Positions 51,674 through 59,738 of a stretch of DNA of 64,000 bases are shown one piece after another (the stretch's first letter is position 1; every line of letters starts with the position of its first letter). Source of the DNA: Chloroflexota bacterium (lineage in GTDB: Bacteria; Chloroflexota; Anaerolineae; Aggregatilineales; J027); NCBI GenBank assembly GCA_024434115.1, contig QMIT01000001.1, forward strand, positions 186,001 to 250,000, written 5' to 3'. The position numbers and the translations under genes were made by a program. The notes beneath the pieces were generated by a model. The model had not been told where the DNA came from, did no database searches, and saw only the letters and a list, made by a program, of their open reading frames with translations.

Positions 51674-53173
51674 CTAGGTAATCCTGAACGCATCTATCAA
51701 GGCGCACCGCCGCAGCCGTGAAAAACTCCGACAGGTGGTGAGGCCCTCACCCGTTGGACTGGCAATAGTATAGGAGCAAAAACCCTCACCCCCAACCCCC
51801 AACCCCGCAAAATTCGGCCCGTTCTTCACAAAAATTGAGCAGTCCATCAGGCGGGCCATGTGGGTCATGTGATCCACATTTTTGCTGTGGATCACCGCCG
51901 TGTGCCGATAGCCATGTTCGCTGCGCCACGCCAGATCAATCGCGCTGTGGACATCCGGCATCCGCACCACTGGCATAAACGGCATCATTTGTTCCGTCCA
52001 CACCAGCGGATGGTCGGGTTCAACCTCCGCCACAATCTGGCGCACCTCCGGCCCAACCTTGATACCGAGTTCGCGTAGCAGCACACTCGCGTTTTGCCCG
52101 ATAAATTCCTTGTGCATATAGGCCGCCTCACCGGGGCCATGATCCTCCCGACACACAATGCCCCACAAGCGCCGAATCTGCCATGACGTCAGCACGTACC
52201 CGCCATGCGCCGCCATCGCCTCTACCAAATCATTTGCCACCCGATCCACCACGAACGTGCCTTTTTCAGTCGTGCAGATGATGTTGTTATCAAATGATCC
52301 GCCGCGTACAATATCGCGTCCGGCCTGTTCCAAATCAGCAGTTTCATCCACGACGGCAGGTGGATTTCCCGGCCCCGCACAGATAGCCCGTTTGCCAGAT
52401 TTCATGGCCGCACTAACCACGCCTGCCCCACCTGTGACGACCAGCACCCGTACACGCGGATGGTGCATCAATTGGGTGGCGGTTTCGATGGTCGGGTCAA
52501 TGCACGCCGATAACAAATTGGGTGGCCCACCTGCACTCATAATCGCTTGATTCAACAACTGAATGGTGTAATTGCTGGCGCGTTTGGCGGAAGGATGGGC
52601 ATTAAAGACCACCGCATTCCCCGCGCTGACCATGCTAATCGTGTTATTAATCACCGTGCTGGTCGGATTGGTACTGGGGATGATGCTGCCAATCACACCA
52701 AATGGGGCATACTCCGTAATCGTCAACCCGCCATCCCCACTGAAGGCCTCTGTGGTCAAATATTCCGGGCCGGGGGTCAAATTGGCGTTCATCCAATTTT
52801 TGGTAATTTTATCTTCGGCGCGACCCATGCCTGTTTCGCTGTGGGCCAATTGCGCCAGCAGCACCGCGTTTTCAGTGGCGGTCTGGCGGATGGCGGCCAC
52901 CATCTTATTGCGAATACTGAGTGGGAGGTCATGCAAATCGCGGAAGGCTTGGTTCGCGGCGGCAATGGCATCTTCTAGGGTCGGGTGAATCCCATAGCCC
53001 AGTTCGGCCCCTAATTCGCGCAAATGTGCTGGGGGAATTGCATCCGCCATTGTGGGCAGGGCTTCGAGTGGCGTTCGACCCATCGGCTGATAGGTGGTGC
53101 CAATATCGCGCATCACCCGGGTGATGACGGCATTAATTTCATTCTCGCTTAAAGGTAATAAAGCATTCGACAC
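51674..53173 (-). CDS. CoA-acylating aldehyde dehydrogenase (EutE/PduP-like)
   Basis: 499 aa with a GTG start at 53173 (AAGGG 8 bases upstream). The ALDH fold has a catalytic C300 in SFDNNIICTTEKG, GVIGSIIPSTNPTSTVINN, CAGPGNPPAVVDETA and the C-terminal GVGGEGFCSYTIASPTGEGLT. It is closest to EutE/PduP, which turn an aldehyde into acyl-CoA. The first 30 residues (LSENEINAVITRVMRDI) form an amphipathic helix like the tags that direct such enzymes into bacterial microcompartments, yet no shell-protein gene is in the window. Confidence 0.88.
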   Translation of the reverse strand: MSNALLPLSENEINAVITRVMRDIGTTYQPMGRTPLEALPTMADAIPPAHLRELGAELGYGIHPTLEDAIAAANQAFRDLHDLPLSIRNKMVAAIRQTATENAVLLAQLAHSETGMGRAEDKITKNWMNANLTPGPEYLTTEAFSGDGGLTITEYAPFGVIGSIIPSTNPTSTVINNTISMVSAGNAVVFNAHPSAKRASNYTIQLLNQAIMSAGGPPNLLSACIDPTIETATQLMHHPRVRVLVVTGGAGVVSAAMKSGKRAICAGPGNPPAVVDETADLEQAGRDIVRGGSFDNNIICTTEKGTFVVDRVANDLVEAMAAHGGYVLTSWQIRRLWGIVCREDHGPGEAAYMHKEFIGQNASVLLRELGIKVGPEVRQIVAEVEPDHPLVWTEQMMPFMPVVRMPDVHSAIDLAWRSEHGYRHTAVIHSKNVDHMTHMARLMDCSIFVKNGPNFAGLGVGGEGFCSYTIASPTGEGLTTCRSFSRLRRCALIDAFRIT

Positions 53174-53227
53174 GGCGGCGACCCTTTCAGATGTAGCTAC
53201 ACGTGTTTAATTATAGCGAGAACTTGA

Positions 53228-53701
53228 TCAATTGCCCGAATCGTAAAATCGTTGGTAGCGATACATTAGATCATCCGTGATAGCCGTCTGGAGTGGGCTA
53301 CGCATAATCGTCCGGGTGGCGCGATCAATCATCATGGTGGTTAGGCGATGAAAAGCGGCGGTGTAGTTGCGCGAAAAATCCACCGGACTGCGACGGCGCA
53401 GCAGTTCAGGCATATTGGGGCAGTGCGCGGCCATTGCCACCATCACCGGACGACTCGCCGTGACAAACCGCCGAAAATCACTGGCGATATAACTTTCGCG
53501 TAGGGCCGCAGGGCTGGCAATGACCAGTAGCATATCCGAATTGTTGAGGGCCTGCTCAATCCCCGATGCCCAAGTCGCTGGACTGTCATTTGAGGCGCTG
53601 TCCCAATCCAACCAGACAGTGGCCCCAAGCCGTCGCAAATCACGCGCCAAATAGACTGCGAGATTTTCATCTTCAGGAGCATACGTAATAAAGATCTGCA
53701 T
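53228..53701 (-). CDS. Small stand-alone TIR-domain protein, catalytic Glu replaced
   Basis: 157 aa. The first 110 residues match a TIR fold (QIFITYAPEDENLAVYLARDLRRLGATVWLDW, SDMLLVIASPAAL). At the position of the catalytic Glu it has D75 in YIASDFRRF, so NADase activity is doubtful. The C-terminal 45 residues are helical. It lies 54 bases upstream of the aldehyde dehydrogenase gene on the same strand. It could be a scaffold TIR, a partner of the TIR-NACHT protein 3 kb away, or unrelated. Confidence 0.7.
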   Translation of the reverse strand: MQIFITYAPEDENLAVYLARDLRRLGATVWLDWDSASNDSPATWASGIEQALNNSDMLLVIASPAALRESYIASDFRRFVTASRPVMVAMAAHCPNMPELLRRRSPVDFSRNYTAAFHRLTTMMIDRATRTIMRSPLQTAITDDLMYRYQRFYDSGN

Positions 53702-53812
53702 ACGTCACTTTTCGTTTGTTGTTTTTATGATATGAATGTCAAAATAGGTCAGAAAATCACACGCCCTACCCTTTATGTCGCTAAATTGTGGTTAAGATTG
53801 TCGCTTCGTTGC

Positions 53813-55462
53813 CTATTTAGCCTTTAACGTATCGCAAACGGGATTCCCAAGTATATTGAAGTCCATTTGCACCGTCTGATTGTCTGTAAACCGACTCCAG
53901 ACGCTTATGTCTTCAAATTCGCACTTGGCCTCATCCCCGTCTTCCCGCTCAAACAGCAGGATATAGATTTCTTCGCGGCTGTCCACGCGCTCTTGCCCCA
54001 AACCGCGCGACCCTGAACCTGCCGCAAGGCTATATTCCGGCCAGAAAGGTTCAGGACTGGTCTTTTGATCGGCCCTAATATCACGCCCGTCTCGCCAGCG
54101 GTCTATCGTGTAATTACAAACATCAACCGTGTAGCGCTCGTCTCGATATTTGGTCGTACAGACATCCCGGCAGACCCGTTCATTACGATACGACCCGTCC
54201 CCTTGATCCACGCGACGGGTGTCACATTCTTCGCGGCAGGTCTGTCCATCGGCCACTTTCCGCGTGCGAGTTTCGGTATGGCGGCTGACATCGTAGGCAT
54301 CGTTGGGCATATTCACGCAGTCTGCCGATTCGTCTACCTGCCTAAATTCATCAAGGTGGATGATACGCTCCCACTGATGCCCGGCGACGACCAATTCCTC
54401 CGTTTTCTTATAGGTGAAGGCAAACACACCCGCCACAATGCTCGTCACCAAAAATGTGACCAGCCCGATAATGCTCAATTCTTTGCGACGTAGCCCTAAA
54501 AGGATGGGGCGATTACGCGCCGCCAGTTTTTCCTCGCGGGCAATGCGCTGTACATCCGCATCAAATCGCTCTTGGGCCAGATCACGCGCTTGGAAGCCGT
54601 TTGTTACCCCGCTTGCACCGCCCATGCCTGTGGCAACCTTGCCGGGGTCTTCGCGCAGACTGGCATTTTTCGCCCCTGTCTTATCCGAGCCGCATGACCC
54701 GCAAAAATTGGCATTGGCACTGTTGGCTTGACCACACGCAGGACATATCCAGTCCACGCCATGATACACGTGATTTTCCAGCGCGATTTCTTCACCCGGT
54801 TTGGGGAAGTAACGTTTTTCGGCATTTTGGGGCGCACCACAGTTGGGGCAAAACCGATGGGTCACACCCAGCAGTTTTTTCGTGTCACAAAATTCGCAGT
54901 CCCATAGCATTTCGTAGACACCCGTCGTTTCGACCCGTGTGCCTCCCTCTCCCCGCCTTGTACGATCCATGCCCGTCGCCGCTTGGAATTTCTTATTTAC
55001 ATCTTGAATAGGCGAGTTTTGGCCCAGATTTTGCATCGCGCCAGCAAGACTATTGGCTGATGGGGCCGCGTTTGGGCTGACAGGGGTGGTGGACTGGACG
55101 GATGGGGCGGATTTCCCCGCTTGGCGCAAAATTTCGGCGGCTTGTGCCGACACCCCTTCCGTCAGATCACTGACATCTAAAGTCATGAAGATGCCTGTGC
55201 CTTCGACAAATTTGAGGAACTGCTGTGTCCAAACCACATCCAGTTCGGCATCTTGGACACGATCTGCCGCTTTCGTTTCTTGGATATGTTGAGCCGCAGC
55301 CCGCGCCACACTCTTAAGTTGGGGCACAGGGTCATTGTTATGCACTTGCTCAAGGGCGGGAATTGCCGCCGGGTCGCCCAAAATGCCTAATTGAAACATG
55401 GCGCGTAGGCGAATACGTTCGTTAGAACTTTTCAGTTCTCCCAAAAGGGTTTCTATAGACAT
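53813..55462 (-). CDS. HEAT-repeat, zinc-ribbon, single-TM protein of unknown function
   Basis: 549 aa from the ATG at 55462; start uncertain, ATG 55474 is 12 bases longer. A short HEAT-like segment (IRLRAMFQLGILGDPAAIPALEQV) is followed by a low-complexity linker. Two zinc-binding units come next (CEFCDTKKLLG ... CPNCG and CPACGQANSANANFCGSCG), then a charged helix, one transmembrane helix (LSIIGLVTFLVTSIVAGVFAF, about residue 350) and an outside Cys-rich domain. That domain has the repeated pattern CREECDTRR, VCRDVCTTKYRDERYTV. The family is widespread in Chloroflexota-type genomes but I know no function. Confidence 0.65.
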   Translation of the reverse strand: MSIETLLGELKSSNERIRLRAMFQLGILGDPAAIPALEQVHNNDPVPQLKSVARAAAQHIQETKAADRVQDAELDVVWTQQFLKFVEGTGIFMTLDVSDLTEGVSAQAAEILRQAGKSAPSVQSTTPVSPNAAPSANSLAGAMQNLGQNSPIQDVNKKFQAATGMDRTRRGEGGTRVETTGVYEMLWDCEFCDTKKLLGVTHRFCPNCGAPQNAEKRYFPKPGEEIALENHVYHGVDWICPACGQANSANANFCGSCGSDKTGAKNASLREDPGKVATGMGGASGVTNGFQARDLAQERFDADVQRIAREEKLAARNRPILLGLRRKELSIIGLVTFLVTSIVAGVFAFTYKKTEELVVAGHQWERIIHLDEFRQVDESADCVNMPNDAYDVSRHTETRTRKVADGQTCREECDTRRVDQGDGSYRNERVCRDVCTTKYRDERYTVDVCNYTIDRWRDGRDIRADQKTSPEPFWPEYSLAAGSGSRGLGQERVDSREEIYILLFEREDGDEAKCEFEDISVWSRFTDNQTVQMDFNILGNPVCDTLKAK

Positions 55463-55564
55463 GAAAATACCCATTCTCCCGTGAGGAGCAACAAGAAGGT
55501 TGTATACCATAAAATAATACAATACTTGCGAATTCAGTTTCAATTCAGGAATTGCTAGAGTAGG

Positions 55565-55600
55565 TAAAAAAATAGGCGAATCGGTGGACTCGCCCATTTT
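55565..55600 (-). terminator. Terminator of the phosphomannomutase gene
   Basis: GGCGA (55575-55579) and TCGCC (55590-55594) with extra pairing across one mismatch and a short GGTG loop. On the minus strand it is followed by TATTTTTTT. Confidence 0.6.
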
Positions 55601-55621
55601 TCCCGGTTTTCAGTGAGGGGA

Positions 55622-57040
55622 TTATTTGGAAAACGCGCTAATCTGTGCCTTTAGCTTGGTCTGATCAATTTCACCATACTTACTCAATAGACTGCTAAAG
55701 CGCTGCATATAATTCACCAAATCTGGCGCGGTGGGGGCCTCAAAACGCAGTGTGATAGCAGGTTGCGTATTGCTGGCCCGTACCAAACCCCAGCCTTTGC
55801 CAAACTGCACCCGTGCCCCGTCCACGTCAATGACCGGGAACTCCGCCGACAGTTTAGATTTCAGTTCATGGATAATCTCAAATTTGACAGCATCCGGCGT
55901 GCTAAGGATTATTTCCGGGGTTGCCAACATCGCAGGCATCCGACCCAAAATCTCACTTAGTGAGTCGTGCTGCTTGGAAAGAATTTCAAGGGTCTTGAGC
56001 GCAACCAATGGAGCATCATCAAAGCCGTAATAATCCTCCCCGATGAAAATATGCCCACTAACTTCCCCGCCGAGCAGTGCCCCTACTTCTTTCATCTTCA
56101 GTTTCATCAGGCTGTGGCCGCTCTTCCACATAATCGGCTCGCCACCCGCCGCCCGAATGACATCATCCAGCATCTGACTGGCTTTGACATCGTAGACAAT
56201 TTTTGCGCCGGGGTGACGGGTCAGCATATCTTGGGCGAGGAGGGCAATCAACCGATCTGCCGACACATGATGTCCGTGATCGTCAATCAGCCCGCAGCGA
56301 TCCGCGTCCCCATCAAAGCCAATCCCAAAATCTGCGCCCACCTCAACGACTTTGGCTTCAAGGTCTTTGGTCAATTCAGGGTCTTCAGGATTGGGCAGAT
56401 GATTAGGGAACGTGCCGTCCGATTCACAGAACAGACAGACCACCTCAATGCCGAGCGCTTCCATCACGGGGGGGACATACGTGCCGCTGAGACCATTGCC
56501 AGAATCCACCACGACCTTGAGTTTACGGCTGCCCATCTTGACCATGCCCTGAATGGCCTTCATGTGGCGGTGGATCATATCAAAATCTTGTACAACCTCG
56601 CCCTGCGCTACATTAAAATCATCATTTTGAATCATATGCAGCAGGTCTTGGATTTGTGCATCCGCCATCGCCAATTTGCCATAGGCCATCTTGATGCCGT
56701 TATACTGGGTATTCAGATGGCTGCCTGTAACCATAATCCCGGCGGAGTTGGCGTTAGACGCGCCGGCATAATAAACCGTTGGGGTCATCACCAAGCCAAT
56801 ATCCACCACCCGTACCCCGGTGCTTGCCAACCCTTTGATAATGGCATCTTTTAACGGTGGGGTGCTAAGGCGGTTGTCGCCCCCGACAAAAATCTGTTTC
56901 ATGCCAAATGACCGCTGGATATATGAGCCATAGGCTTTGCCTACAAGTTCGGCGACTTGGGGTGTTAATTCTGGGTCAGCACCCGCGACCATTCCCCGAA
57001 TGTCATATTTCCGAAAGATATTGCTCCTAATTTGGGCCAT
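55622..57040 (-). CDS. manB: Phosphomannomutase/phosphoglucomutase
   Basis: 472 aa alpha-D-phosphohexomutase. Phosphoserine loop MVTGSHLNTQYNGIK (S107; the usual TASHNP is varied to TGSHLN). Metal loop GFDGDADR, sugar-specificity loop GGEVSGHIFI, and a C-terminal phosphate-binding loop (VRASNTQPAITLRFEA). It interconverts mannose-6-P and mannose-1-P and/or glucose-6-P and glucose-1-P. With Gmd and Rmd elsewhere in the window it supports GDP-6-deoxyhexose synthesis. It is divergent from murF-alr. Confidence 0.9.
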   Translation of the reverse strand: MAQIRSNIFRKYDIRGMVAGADPELTPQVAELVGKAYGSYIQRSFGMKQIFVGGDNRLSTPPLKDAIIKGLASTGVRVVDIGLVMTPTVYYAGASNANSAGIMVTGSHLNTQYNGIKMAYGKLAMADAQIQDLLHMIQNDDFNVAQGEVVQDFDMIHRHMKAIQGMVKMGSRKLKVVVDSGNGLSGTYVPPVMEALGIEVVCLFCESDGTFPNHLPNPEDPELTKDLEAKVVEVGADFGIGFDGDADRCGLIDDHGHHVSADRLIALLAQDMLTRHPGAKIVYDVKASQMLDDVIRAAGGEPIMWKSGHSLMKLKMKEVGALLGGEVSGHIFIGEDYYGFDDAPLVALKTLEILSKQHDSLSEILGRMPAMLATPEIILSTPDAVKFEIIHELKSKLSAEFPVIDVDGARVQFGKGWGLVRASNTQPAITLRFEAPTAPDLVNYMQRFSSLLSKYGEIDQTKLKAQISAFSK

Positions 57041-57132
57041 GTATATGCTCCTTTACTGTCACTGCAATCGAATCTCAGGTAAACTGAAAATAACGGATTA
57101 AATATGGTCAATCTTCATTTCGAGACAAACTC

Positions 57133-59724
57133 ATGATCAACCTGTATGACATCCTAGAAGCCGCCGATGGTCAGCTTTTTGGTGAGCCGAACAGCCAAAT
57201 CTTCACGGATTTTTGTTTTGACTCGCGTCGTGCCCAAGCGGGGCAGATATTTGTTGCTGTCAAAACCACGCAAGGCGATGGGCACGACTATATGGAAGAC
57301 GCCGTTGCCAAAGGGGTGACGGGCATTATGTGTACCCATCCACCCAGCTTTGACACCGATGGTCTCACCGTCGTTGTCATGCGCGATGTCGAAAAAGCCT
57401 TGCTGCGGTGGACAGAGCGTGTCATCACCAAATATGGCGTCAGCGTCATCGCGGTAGCTGGCAGCAGCGGCAAGTCTACCACAAAAGAAGCAATTGCGGC
57501 GGTACTCGATACAAAATATAAGGTCTACAAAAATCCGGGCAGCTTTAATGGCCGCTTTGGTCTGCCAATGGCCCTCGGCAAACTGACGGCGGATTATCAG
57601 TTGGCCGTTCTCGAATTTGGGGTAGATCAATTTGGCGAGATGGCCGAGATGGTCAAGGCCACCAAACCGATGGTGGGGGTCGTCACCAATATTGGGCACT
57701 CACACCTAGACCGCTTTGGCACGATTGAAAGCATCGCTGCCGAAAAACGTGTATTGCTTGAATCCCTGCCCGAAGACGGCATTGCCATCTTAAATTACGA
57801 TGACCCGATGGTTCGCAAGATGCAAACCGCCACCAAAGCCTCGGTCATGACCGTCAGTGTGGATTTAACGGGCAGTGCGTTTGGGGCGGATTTGACAGCC
57901 TTTAATGTGCTGGTGGGTCGTTACAAAACTGGCTTTGATCTGCGGTATGGCAACCAGCGTTATATCGGCAAATGGACACCGCTGCTGGGGGTGCATCAAC
58001 TTTACAGTGTCATCATGGCGACAGCGATGGGCCTCTGTTTTGATGTGCCAATGGAAGATAGTCTGCCTGTCTTGACGGAATTAGAACCCATGCCGGGGCG
58101 GATGCGGCCTTTGAATGGACATAACGGCTCACAGATTGTGGATGACACCTATTCTGCTAATCTTGAAAATACCTTGTCGGCATTGGAATGGGTCGAGGAA
58201 ATTCAGCGTCCCCGGCGCGGCAAAACGCTTGATGAAGCACCCCAGACCGGACGTATCTACTGCATAATGGGCGATATGACCGGACTCGGCGCATCCAGTT
58301 TGCGTGGGCATCGTCAAGTTGGGGAGCGCGTGGCCGAAGTCACCCAAGAACTCGTCACCAAAGGTGAACTGGCTACCGAAATTGCCCGTAGCGCACAGGA
58401 TAGTGGTCTCCCCTTAAGCCAAATCCATATGACCTATTCGGCTCAAGATGCTGCTCAATCTATCAAAGACAAACTTGGCCCCGATGATATTGTGCTGGTC
58501 AAGGGCAGTCAGGCTGCTCGTATGGAACGGGTGGTGCGCGAATTATTGGCTGACCCGAACGACGCCGCATTGCTGGCCCGTCAAGAAAGCGCCTTTGATT
58601 CCGTGTGGATGGATCGGCCTGCCCGCCCCACATGGCTGCATATTGATATGGACGCTGTGGCTCATAATGTCCGCCGTATCAAAGAAATCATCGGCCCGGA
58701 GGTTGAAATGATGGCGGTGGTCAAGGCCAACGCCTATGGACACGGTGTGATAGCGGTCAGCACAACCGCCCTGCTGAACGGTGCAACCTATTTAGGGGTC
58801 GCCAGCATCAACGAAGCCATTGAACTCCGTGACGCTGGCATTACCGCGCCGATTTTAGTCTTGGGGTATACCCCGGCATGGGCGACGGGTTTGGCGATCC
58901 GCTATAACGTGACCGTCACCCTCTATGATATTGAATTGGCACGCGCCTTTGAACGGGTCGCCACCGAAATGAATTCAAAAGTACGTGTCCATGTCAAAGT
59001 GGATACCGGGATGGGGCGCTTGGGCCTTATGCCGGAAGACGTGCCCCAATTTTTCCGCATCCTGACCAAGATGCAGCATCTCGAAATCGAGGGCATCTTC
59101 ACCCACTTTGCCTCCGCCGACGATGATGAGGATTACACCGAATATCAGATCGAGCGTTTTGAAGGCGCGATTGGGCCACTCTTGGCGGCAGGTTATACCT
59201 TCCGTTACATTCATGCCGCCAACTCAGCCGGATTGCTGCAATTTCCTCATGCCCGCTTCAATATGGTACGGGCGGGTATCGCCATGCACGGTCTACATCC
59301 CAGTGCCCTCTGTCAATTGCCCGAAGATTTTATCCCGGCCCTGACATGGAAAACGACCATTGCCCAAGTCAAGCGTTATTCGAGTGGTGCCTACATTGGC
59401 TATGGCAAAACCTACCGTACCATCGGGCCAGAAAAAATCGCTGTCATCCCAGTAGGTTATGCCGATGGTTTCCGCCGCGCCCCCCAACATTGGGGCCATG
59501 TATTGGTACATGGTCAGGAAGCTCCCATTGTCGGGCGTATCAGCATGGATCAAACTACTATCAATGTCACCGACATTGAAGATGTCAAAATTGGGGATGA
59601 GGTCGTCCTAATCGGGCGACAGGGTAAAGCGCGGATTACCGCAGAAGAGGCGGCTGAACGGCTTGAAACCATCAACTATGAATTAGTCAGCACCATTTTG
59701 GCGCGAGTGCCGCGTGTAAAGTAG
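57133..59724 (+). CDS. Fused MurF ligase and alanine racemase
   Basis: 863 aa, two enzymes in one chain. The MurF part (residues 1 to about 470) has the ATP loop G110-SSG-K114-ST, an LEFGVDQFGEMAEM-type MurF signature, GHSHLDRFG and PGRMRPLNG, and adds D-Ala-D-Ala to UDP-MurNAc-tripeptide. The racemase part (about 490-863) begins RPTWLHIDMDAVAHNVRRI, carries the PLP lysine K531 in VVKANAYGHG, and ends with the racemase C-terminal barrel (VGRISMDQTTINVTDI). It supplies D-Ala for the same step. Such fusions are known in several phyla. Confidence 0.95.
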   Translation: MINLYDILEAADGQLFGEPNSQIFTDFCFDSRRAQAGQIFVAVKTTQGDGHDYMEDAVAKGVTGIMCTHPPSFDTDGLTVVVMRDVEKALLRWTERVITKYGVSVIAVAGSSGKSTTKEAIAAVLDTKYKVYKNPGSFNGRFGLPMALGKLTADYQLAVLEFGVDQFGEMAEMVKATKPMVGVVTNIGHSHLDRFGTIESIAAEKRVLLESLPEDGIAILNYDDPMVRKMQTATKASVMTVSVDLTGSAFGADLTAFNVLVGRYKTGFDLRYGNQRYIGKWTPLLGVHQLYSVIMATAMGLCFDVPMEDSLPVLTELEPMPGRMRPLNGHNGSQIVDDTYSANLENTLSALEWVEEIQRPRRGKTLDEAPQTGRIYCIMGDMTGLGASSLRGHRQVGERVAEVTQELVTKGELATEIARSAQDSGLPLSQIHMTYSAQDAAQSIKDKLGPDDIVLVKGSQAARMERVVRELLADPNDAALLARQESAFDSVWMDRPARPTWLHIDMDAVAHNVRRIKEIIGPEVEMMAVVKANAYGHGVIAVSTTALLNGATYLGVASINEAIELRDAGITAPILVLGYTPAWATGLAIRYNVTVTLYDIELARAFERVATEMNSKVRVHVKVDTGMGRLGLMPEDVPQFFRILTKMQHLEIEGIFTHFASADDDEDYTEYQIERFEGAIGPLLAAGYTFRYIHAANSAGLLQFPHARFNMVRAGIAMHGLHPSALCQLPEDFIPALTWKTTIAQVKRYSSGAYIGYGKTYRTIGPEKIAVIPVGYADGFRRAPQHWGHVLVHGQEAPIVGRISMDQTTINVTDIEDVKIGDEVVLIGRQGKARITAEEAAERLETINYELVSTILARVPRVK

Positions 59725-59738
59725 TAGGATGTATAGGA

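Noticed and set aside
55967..56854. 295-aa plus-strand ORF inside the phosphomannomutase gene
   Set aside because: Antisense shadow; the minus-strand frame has all catalytic loops.
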